A stretch of 6,623 bases of DNA. It comes from Acinetobacter sp. UBA6641 (GTDB lineage Bacteria > Pseudomonadota > Gammaproteobacteria > Pseudomonadales > Moraxellaceae). The DNA is taken from assembly GCA_002455755.1 (NCBI GenBank), contig DKLL01000223.1, positions 10,353-16,975 on the forward strand, in the 5' to 3' direction. The notes beneath the pieces were generated by a model that was given only the letters and a program-made list of their open reading frames with translations, was not told the DNA's origin and did not search any database. Positions within the stretch are counted from its first letter, which is position 1; the number at the start of each line of letters is the position of its first letter. Made by a program: the position numbers and the translations under genes. This document shows, piece by piece, positions 1 to 5,442 of the stretch.

Positions 1-1433
<1,433 letters not shown>

Positions 1434-1452
1434 TCGATCTTAAGCATGAATT

Positions 1453-1480
1453 AAAAAAGACATCCTCGGATGTCTTTTTT
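1453..1480 (+). terminator. Rho-independent terminator of ligA
   Basis: A perfect stem GACATCC (1459-1465) / GGATGTC (1468-1474) is followed by six T (1475-1480) and preceded by six A (1453-1458). In RNA the loop is probably CUCG closed by a C-G pair. It lies 19 bases after the ligA stop codon. The A-run means it could work in both directions, but no minus-strand gene ends here. Confidence 0.93.
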
Positions 1481-1500
1481 ATGGCTTGATTGGGTTGGGA

Positions 1501-1530
1501 TCGTCATGATGAGCTGAATTCACGTACAAT
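1501..1530 (+). promoter_or_regulatory. candidate promoter 1 for rlmF
   Basis: A -10 box TACAAT (1525-1530, five of six consensus bases) stands 18 bp after TCGTCA (1501-1506, four of six). Transcription would begin near 1537, so the leader RNA would carry the GACAGG/CCTGTC hairpin at 1542-1560. Called by eye only. Confidence 0.35.
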
Positions 1531-1539
1531 ATCGATCTA

Positions 1540-1567
1540 TTGACAGGTATTGAGCCTGTCTTATCAG
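1540..1567 (+). promoter_or_regulatory. candidate promoter 2 for rlmF, overlapping an inverted repeat
   Basis: A perfect -35 box TTGACA (1540-1545) is followed after 16 bp by TATCAG (1562-1567, four of six consensus bases). Transcription would begin near 1574, leaving a leader of about 30 bases before the ATG at 1603. The -35 box overlaps the inverted repeat GACAGG (1542-1547) / CCTGTC (1555-1560), which could be an operator or a chance dyad. Confidence 0.4.
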
Positions 1568-1602
1568 ATGATTCTGTTCTCCCGTTGATTATTGGCATAC
1601 AC

Positions 1603-2577
1603 ATGGCGCAAGCAAAGAAAACTTTTCCGCAACAAAAATCGCAATTACATGCACGAAATTTGCATCGCAGTCGTTACGATTTTCCTCAGTTAATGCAGAC
1701 TTGTCCGGAACTTGCACCTTTTGTTAGCCCAAATAAATATAACGATCTTTCAGTCGATTTTTCTGATCCACAGGCTGTGAAAATGCTCAATAAAGCATTG
1801 CTGAAACATTTTTATGGCATTCAATATTGGGATATTCCTCAAGATTTTCTTTGTCCGCCTATTCCGGGTAGAGCTGACTATATCCACTATTTGGCTGACT
1901 TGTTGAGTGCCAATAATAAAGGTCAGATTCCAACAGGGCATGCCGTTCAAGTGTTGGATATTGGGGTGGGAGCAAACTGTATTTATCCGATCATTGGTCA
2001 TCGTAGCTATGGTTGGAAATTTGTCGGCTCAGACATTCATTCTACATCCTTTAAAAGTGCTCAATTCATTGTGGAGGCGAATCCAAATTTGCGTAAAGGG
2101 ATTCAGATTCGATTGCAGAAGAACTCAAGCAATATTTTCAAAGGTGTGATTAAACCCACAGATCATTTTGATTTGACGATGTGTAACCCGCCATTTCATG
2201 CCTCGCAAGATGAAGCAAATACCACAGCAACTCAAAAATTAAGAAAACTTGGCAAGCCGGTTGATCGGACGAAGGTGGTGTTAAACTTTGGTGGTCAAAA
2301 AAATGAACTCTGGTGTGACGGTGGTGAAGAACGCTTTGTCTGCCAAATGGTACAAGAGAGCATACAGTTTGCTGAGCAATGTCTTTGGTTTAGCACACTG
2401 GTTTCCAAGAAAACAACATTGCCTGTGCTTTTAAATGCGTTGCGTAAGAGCGGAGCAGTGGATGTGAAAACCATTAAAATGACGCAGGGGCAAAAAGAAA
2501 GTCGTTTTGTCGCTTGGACTTTTTTAGATTTAAAGCAACAACAAGCATGGAGAAATGCACGTTGGACTTCAGCTTAA
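1603..2577 (+). CDS. rlmF: 23S rRNA (adenine(1618)-N6)-methyltransferase RlmF
   Basis: RlmF transfers a methyl group from SAM to N6 of A1618 in 23S rRNA. The 324-residue product follows the family from end to end. It has LHARNLHRSRYDF near residue 15, then SVDFSDPQAVKMLNKALL (50-67), WDIPQDFLCPPIPGRADYIH (76-95), the SAM-binding motif DIGVGANCIYP (119-129), the catalytic NPPF typical of N6-adenine methylases (195-198), LNFGGQKNELWCDGGE (227-242) and the C-terminal GQKESRFVAWTF. The frame is also open back to a TTG at 1540, but the extra 21 residues have no family match and that TTG is part of a likely -35 box, so the ATG at 1603 is preferred. No strong Shine-Dalgarno is seen before 1603. The gene is monocistronic, between the ligA terminator and a long non-coding stretch. 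Confidence 0.95.
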   Translation: MAQAKKTFPQQKSQLHARNLHRSRYDFPQLMQTCPELAPFVSPNKYNDLSVDFSDPQAVKMLNKALLKHFYGIQYWDIPQDFLCPPIPGRADYIHYLADLLSANNKGQIPTGHAVQVLDIGVGANCIYPIIGHRSYGWKFVGSDIHSTSFKSAQFIVEANPNLRKGIQIRLQKNSSNIFKGVIKPTDHFDLTMCNPPFHASQDEANTTATQKLRKLGKPVDRTKVVLNFGGQKNELWCDGGEERFVCQMVQESIQFAEQCLWFSTLVSKKTTLPVLLNALRKSGAVDVKTIKMTQGQKESRFVAWTFLDLKQQQAWRNARWTSA

Positions 2578-2712
2578 GCCTATTTTCGCTGAGGATGAGT
2601 GAGCTTGTCGGTGCATGACTAAGATTTGGCCTGTTTATACCAATGAACAAGCTCAATTTTGCTTATATATAATAACCTGATGCCGATGCACTCAGCGTTT
2701 CTGATTTGATAC

Positions 2713-2736
2713 GCATATAGTTCAATGAATATATGC
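2713..2736. repeat. near-perfect palindrome upstream of the ferritin gene
   Basis: GCATATA (2713-2719) pairs with TATATGC (2730-2736), and inside it TTCA (2721-2724) pairs with TGAA (2726-2729). One unpaired G at 2720 and a central A at 2725 remain. This gives 11 possible pairs in 24 bases. It could be an operator or an RNA hairpin; there is no T-run after it, so it is not an intrinsic terminator. Confidence 0.45.
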
Positions 2737-2865
2737 CACAATGATTTTGAATCTAGTTACAAAAAACCAATACATTATAAAAGTACTTTGATCTTGTTCA
2801 TCTAAGCTGAGTACTGAGTGCAAGACATTGTTTTATAAATGGGAATTTATTCAACTAAAACTGTA

Positions 2866-2885
2866 AATGTAAGTGCTTCTCATTT
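2866..2885 (+). promoter_or_regulatory. weak Fur-box-like sequence
   Basis: AATGTAAGTGCTTCTCATTT resembles Fur sites of the AATGATAATCATTCTCATTT type (15 of 20 positions by hand). The match is good on the right half and poor on the left. It lies about 40 bp upstream of the -35 box, a position compatible with Fur acting as an activator, as reported for some ferritin genes. The regulatory role is inference. Confidence 0.25.
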
Positions 2886-2923
2886 TAATTGTTTAAAAAT
2901 CATATATTTACGGAAATTTTATT

Positions 2924-2952
2924 TTGCAAATCCAGATGATTTTCTCCATAAT
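2924..2952 (+). promoter_or_regulatory. sigma70-type promoter of the ferritin gene
   Basis: TTGCAA (2924-2929) and CATAAT (2947-2952, five of six consensus bases) are separated by the optimal 17 bp. Transcription would begin near 2959. The start codon at 2981 then has a short leader holding a good ribosome binding site, AGGGAG (2967-2972), eight bases before the ATG. Confidence 0.6.
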
Positions 2953-2980
2953 AAGCCCATAAAGGTAGGGAGTTATAAAA

Positions 2981-3445
2981 ATGCGTGGTAATCCAGAAGT
3001 CGTAGATTATTTAAATATGTTGATCGGTGGCGAACTGGCAGCTCGCGACCAATACCTGATCCACTCTCGTATGTATGAAGATTGGGGTTTAACCAAGATT
3101 TTTGAACGTATCGACCATGAAATGCAGGAAGAAGCAGCTCATGCCGATGCGCTTATTCGCCGTGTATTGTTTTTAGAAGGTACACCGAATATGAACCGTG
3201 ATGATATCGAAACCGGTGAAGATGTGGTGAGCTGTTTAAAAGCGGATTTAAAACTTGAATATCATGTACGTGAAAAATTGGCACAAGGCGTGAAATTGTG
3301 CGAAGAAAAAGGTGATTATGTGAGCCGGGATATGCTGCGTCAGCAAATGTCGGATACTGAAGAAGATCATACCTACTGGCTGGAGAAACAGATTCGTTTG
3401 ATTGAGCTGATTGGTTTGCAAAACTATATTCAATCACAAATGTAA
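2981..3445 (+). CDS. bacterioferritin-family iron-storage subunit, FtnA-like, lacking the haem-ligand Met
   Basis: This is a 154-residue ferritin-like four-helix protein of the bacterioferritin family, which builds a 24-subunit cytoplasmic shell that oxidises Fe(II) and stores ferric mineral. Family marks are the start [31 protein letters not shown] (18-36), [14 protein letters not shown] (54-67), DYVSRDML (112-119) and GLQNYIQSQ near the end. All six ferroxidase ligands can be placed: Glu18, Glu51, His54, Glu93 (E. coli Glu94), Glu127 and His130. The residue at E. coli Bfr haem-ligand position 52 is Ala, so this subunit should not bind haem at the two-fold interface. That is the pattern of Pseudomonas FtnA (formerly BfrA), which can co-assemble with a Met52-bearing subunit. 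Genes of the family are often annotated bfr or bfrA. The start is fixed by AGGGAG eight bases upstream. The gene is monocistronic, with its own promoter and terminator. No bfd (ferredoxin) gene is adjacent. Confidence 0.93.
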   Translation: MRGNPEVVDYLNMLIGGELAARDQYLIHSRMYEDWGLTKIFERIDHEMQEEAAHADALIRRVLFLEGTPNMNRDDIETGEDVVSCLKADLKLEYHVREKLAQGVKLCEEKGDYVSRDMLRQQMSDTEEDHTYWLEKQIRLIELIGLQNYIQSQM

Positions 3446-3465
3446 GATTGCATATTTAGATAGAG

Positions 3466-3493
3466 AAAGCCTGACAAGAGTCGGGCTTTTTTT
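3466..3493 (+). terminator. Rho-independent terminator of the ferritin gene
   Basis: A ten-pair stem AAAGCCTGAC (3466-3475) / GTCGGGCTTT (3480-3489), with one G-T pair, closes an AAGA loop. A T-run spans 3487-3493. It begins 20 bases after the stop codon. Confidence 0.95.
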
Positions 3494-3909
3494 ATCTTGA
3501 ATTTTTATTATTTATGCCGAATCATATTAGACAACTTGCATAAGTCAAAACGTTCAATATTAGATCTTGAAAATCGGCACGGCTTTATTTGATTGATTCA
3601 ATTTTTATGCTTTCGCGTAGGCATTATCTCTATTTTTGAAAGGTCAAAATAAGGATCGCAAAATATATTTTGAGTCTGCAAGAAAAACCTTTTGTTCCCC
3701 ATACACGACATGCTGAGCCAGTTTTAAGCACTGCTTTAAAATGCAGCCTAAGGGATGGGGCACGTGTGGCATCCATGCCACATTCATGACTGTAATACCT
3801 GCTAAAATTTATTTTCAATTTTGGTTTTAAGAACAACTTATAACAATTGAAAAATGATTTATGAAAGAAGCCTATTGTCTAGATTTTGAATATTTGAATA
3901 ATCGAAGAT
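3494..3909. other. non-coding region between the convergent ferritin and peroxiredoxin genes
   Basis: About 415 bases with no credible gene. Most is very AT-rich, but 3690-3790 is distinctly richer in GC and full of dyads (separate entry). A 68-codon minus-strand frame at 3630-3836 begins with TTG, has no ribosome binding site and matches nothing recognised. A tandem TTTGAATA pair lies at 3885-3900. No clear terminator for the minus-strand peroxiredoxin gene was found below 3910. Confidence 0.6.
3690..3790. repeat. GC-richer hairpin-forming island, possible interspersed repeat or small RNA
   Basis: Bases 3697-3782 are about 52% GC by hand count, set in strongly AT-rich DNA. CCCCAT (3697-3702) can pair with ATGGGG (3755-3760), enclosing CTGC (3731-3734) / GCAG (3743-3746). 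Directly after comes TGTGGCAT (3765-3772), CC, ATGCCACA (3775-3782), an 8-bp perfect dyad. ACACG (3703-3707) could pair instead with CGTGT (3763-3767), so two folds compete. No promoter or T-run was identified on either strand, which leaves its nature open. Confidence 0.4.
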
Positions 3910-4479
3910 CTATTTAGAAAGCTTTTGAAGGTCCGCCAAAACCTGAGCAGCATGTGATTGTGTATCTACACTGTTGTAGTGATAGACAATCGTGCCTTTG
4001 GGGTCGATCAAAAAGCTTTCTCGTCTGGCTATTTTAGTAATACCGAGGTTACGGACAATTCCAAATTGATCTGCCAATTGATGACTAGTGTCTGCGAGTA
4101 TCGGAAAAGGTAAGCCTAATTTTTCTGAAAATTTTCGATGAGATTTGACATCATCCAGACTGACGCCCAGTACGACGGCATTACTTTTTACAAACCGCGG
4201 ATAGAGTGCCTTAAATTGGTTGGCTTCCTGAGTACAGCCGGGAGAGTTGTCTTTAGGATAAAAATATAAAACCACCCATTGACCCTTGTATTGGCTTAAT
4301 GAATGCCATTTGTTGTTTTGATCCTGTAACTTAAACGCTGGCGCAGATTTTCCAACCCATTGTTTTTGAGCCTGTTCCGATTTGGAAAAAATGGAATTTT
4401 CAGCATAACCCGGCTGAGACAATACAGTCATACAGCTGAGCCACAGCAATCCAGCTTTGCATATTTTAGCAGCGTTCAT
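3910..4479 (-). CDS. exported BCP-like peroxiredoxin (AhpC/TSA family), single cysteine in the mature protein
   Basis: This is a thiol peroxidase of the thioredoxin fold, expected to reduce H2O2 or organic hydroperoxides. From the ATG at 4479 it has 189 residues. Residues 1-26 look like a Sec signal peptide: lysines at 5 and 8, a hydrophobic core from about 9 to 20, and likely cleavage after PGYA. The catalytic motif is P75-xxx-S79-xx-C82 in FYPKDNSPGCTQEA, as in bacterioferritin comigratory protein. In E. coli BCP the resolving cysteine lies five residues after the peroxidatic one; here that position is Asn87, and no other cysteine is present in the mature chain. The FLIDPKG segment near residue 156 is also typical. 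The frame continues upstream to an ATG at 4626, but that form would bury the signal peptide and overlap the divergent gene. The Shine-Dalgarno before 4479 is poor, so the start rests on the signal peptide. BCP proteins are usually cytoplasmic; export to the periplasm is inferred. The gene ends with TAG and is transcribed towards the ferritin gene. Confidence 0.88.
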   Translation of the reverse strand: MNAAKICKAGLLWLSCMTVLSQPGYAENSIFSKSEQAQKQWVGKSAPAFKLQDQNNKWHSLSQYKGQWVVLYFYPKDNSPGCTQEANQFKALYPRFVKSNAVVLGVSLDDVKSHRKFSEKLGLPFPILADTSHQLADQFGIVRNLGITKIARRESFLIDPKGTIVYHYNSVDTQSHAAQVLADLQKLSK

Positions 4480-4559
4480 AATATTTTTGTTGTTGGGGGA
4501 ATGCTTAAATACTAACAAAATAATGTTCATTAGACGTACATCATTTTTGATGGATTTTA

Positions 4560-4594
4560 TGCAGTTTAAAAGCAGCAAAATTTTATATACTGCA
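4560..4594 (+). promoter_or_regulatory. candidate promoter of the BioH-like gene within the divergent intergenic region
   Basis: The 146 bases between the two divergent starts (4479 and 4626) must hold both promoters. For the plus strand a -10 box TATACT (4586-4591) is visible, with only a weak -35 (AGTTTA at 4563-4568 with 17 bp spacing, or TTTAAA at 4565-4570 with 15 bp). A 6-bp inverted repeat TGCAGT (4560-4565) / ACTGCA (4589-4594) brackets the promoter and overlaps the -10 box, so it is a possible operator. No convincing minus-strand promoter for the peroxiredoxin gene was picked out. Confidence 0.3.
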
Positions 4595-4614
4595 GTCAAT
4601 CTGAATATAAGTTT

Positions 4615-4619
4615 AAAGG
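4615..4619 (+). promoter_or_regulatory. ribosome binding site that fixes the TTG start of the BioH-like gene
   Basis: AAAGG lies six bases before the TTG at 4626. An in-frame TAA at 4614-4616 excludes any earlier start, and the next in-frame ATG is at codon 103, beyond the nucleophile motif. TTG is therefore the only sensible start. Confidence 0.75.
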
Positions 4620-4625
4620 TCGACA

Positions 4626-5357
4626 TTGCAGCAACGTATTTTACTCATCACTGGCTGGGGCGGTGGAACTCAACTGTTAAACCCTTTAACACAGGCGTTG
4701 GCAGCGCAAGGACATGAAGTTGAACTTTGCAATATCTTTAATGCTTTAGATGAACAGGTTTTACAGCAGAAAGTGCAATTGGCCCGTCAGTTCGATGTGA
4801 TTGCTGGCTGGTCTTTGGGGGGGCAGTTGGCCACAGTGCTGGCGGATCAGGTTCGAAAGCAGCATGGTCTGGAAAAAATCTTGATTACTTTGGCGTCTAA
4901 TCCCTGTTTTGTGGCAAATGATACATGGCTTATGGCAATGGATCAGCCGACATTTCAGCAGTTCAAACAGTCATTTGAGCAGGATGCCGTTTCCACCTTA
5001 AAAAAGTTTGGCTATATGGTGTGTCAAGGCACAGCAACCACCAAAGCTGACTTCATCACTTTACAAAGTTTGATACAGCCACAGTCTATTGAACTGTTAA
5101 AACAAGGATTATTGTGTCTTGAACAGTTAAACAATGTCGATATCTTGAGAAACTATCCGGGTTATCAATATCATCTTTTTGCAAAACAGGATTTTTTAGT
5201 TAGTTACAAAGTTCAAAGAAATTTTCAAAAATTCAATGCAAAGTTTTTGGAAACAGAACTGATCAGCGGGTCGCATGGCTTTCCTGTATTTGAAACTGAA
5301 CTGATAACTGGCAAAATCTGCCAATTTTTAAAGAAAATAGAACAAACAAACGGATAA
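4626..5357 (+). CDS. BioH-like alpha/beta hydrolase, probable pimeloyl-ACP methyl ester esterase
   Basis: BioH removes the methyl ester from pimeloyl-ACP methyl ester, ending the BioC/fatty-acid-synthesis route to the pimeloyl chain of biotin; it acts in the cytoplasm. The 243-residue product has an oxyanion-side motif TGWGGG (residues 9-14; E. coli HGWGLN), the nucleophile elbow GWSLGG (61-66, Ser63), ASNPCF (90-95; E. coli ASSPCF), and plausible triad partners Asp189 (FAKQDFLV) and His217 (GSHGFP). A helical cap-like stretch spans about 107-172. It is about 13 residues shorter than E. coli BioH (256), mainly because the N-terminus begins almost at the first strand. No signal peptide is seen. 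Placement 85 bp upstream of bioA on the same strand, with no terminator between, supports the biotin role over a generic esterase. Similarity to BioH is moderate, so I leave the symbol empty. Confidence 0.8.
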   Translation: MQQRILLITGWGGGTQLLNPLTQALAAQGHEVELCNIFNALDEQVLQQKVQLARQFDVIAGWSLGGQLATVLADQVRKQHGLEKILITLASNPCFVANDTWLMAMDQPTFQQFKQSFEQDAVSTLKKFGYMVCQGTATTKADFITLQSLIQPQSIELLKQGLLCLEQLNNVDILRNYPGYQYHLFAKQDFLVSYKVQRNFQKFNAKFLETELISGSHGFPVFETELITGKICQFLKKIEQTNG

Positions 5358-5386
5358 CTGGTTTATATCGCAATTTATTTTTAACT

Positions 5387-5436
5387 CATGCAGGTTTAAG
5401 ATCATGAAAAATTGATTTTCAAGTATCTGCATGGAG
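5387..5436 (+). promoter_or_regulatory. nested inverted repeats reaching the bioA ribosome binding site
   Basis: The outer arms CATGCAG (5387-5393) and CTGCATG (5427-5433) enclose inner arms TGAAAA (5405-5410) and TTTTCA (5416-5421). The last base of the right outer arm is the first G of the bioA GGAG (5433-5436). As RNA it could limit ribosome access to bioA; as DNA it could be an operator. No function is known to me, and no BirA-type operator could be completed here. Confidence 0.4.
5433..5436 (+). promoter_or_regulatory. bioA ribosome binding site
   Basis: GGAG lies six bases before the ATG at 5443. Other ATGs at 5431 and 5439 are in different frames, so this spacing and the family homology fix the start. 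Confidence 0.8.
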
Positions 5437-5442
5437 TAATGG

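Larger units (their letters stand above)
2578..2980. other. non-coding region between rlmF and the ferritin gene, with several dyads
   Basis: About 400 AT-rich bases with no credible gene. Seen by eye: a 9-bp inverted repeat TGAGCTTGT (2600-2608) / ACAAGCTCA (2647-2655) followed by TTTT, a possible weak rlmF terminator; a near-palindrome at 2713-2736; a wide 9-bp inverted repeat TGCACTCAG (2687-2695) / CTGAGTGCA (2814-2822); a Fur-like site at 2866-2885; and the ferritin promoter at 2924-2952. The length is generous for the leader of a single ferritin gene, but no encoded RNA was recognised. Confidence 0.6.

Noticed and set aside
1540..1602. Upstream extension of rlmF to a TTG at 1540 (21 extra residues)
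   Set aside because: The extra residues match no part of the RlmF family, and the TTG is the first part of a likely -35 box. The ATG at 1603 gives the normal family length.
2687..2822. Miniature transposon (MITE) bounded by 9-bp terminal inverted repeats
   Set aside because: No target-site duplication flanks the arms, and an inverted match of this length is plausible by chance over this distance.
3630..3836. Minus-strand 68-codon open frame
   Set aside because: TTG start without a ribosome binding site, no recognised similarity, and it coincides with a hairpin-rich island that better explains the composition.
3885..3900. Tandem TTTGAATA repeat as a regulatory element or peroxiredoxin terminator
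   Set aside because: Only two copies in AT-rich DNA, with no stem followed by a T-run on the minus strand.
4420..4440. Lipoprotein signal (lipobox) at Cys16 of the peroxiredoxin
   Set aside because: The residues before Cys are W-L-S, which do not fit the lipobox, while a signal peptidase I site after PGYA fits well.
4480..4626. Upstream extension of the peroxiredoxin to an ATG at 4626 (49 extra residues)
   Set aside because: It would overlap the divergent BioH-like start and place the signal peptide internally; there is no ribosome binding site or family support.
5360..5400. BirA-type biotin operator suggested by two GGTTTA half-sites (5360-5365 and 5393-5398)
   Set aside because: Both copies point the same way and no TAAACC partner arm is present at the required spacing, so the BirA dyad cannot be formed.
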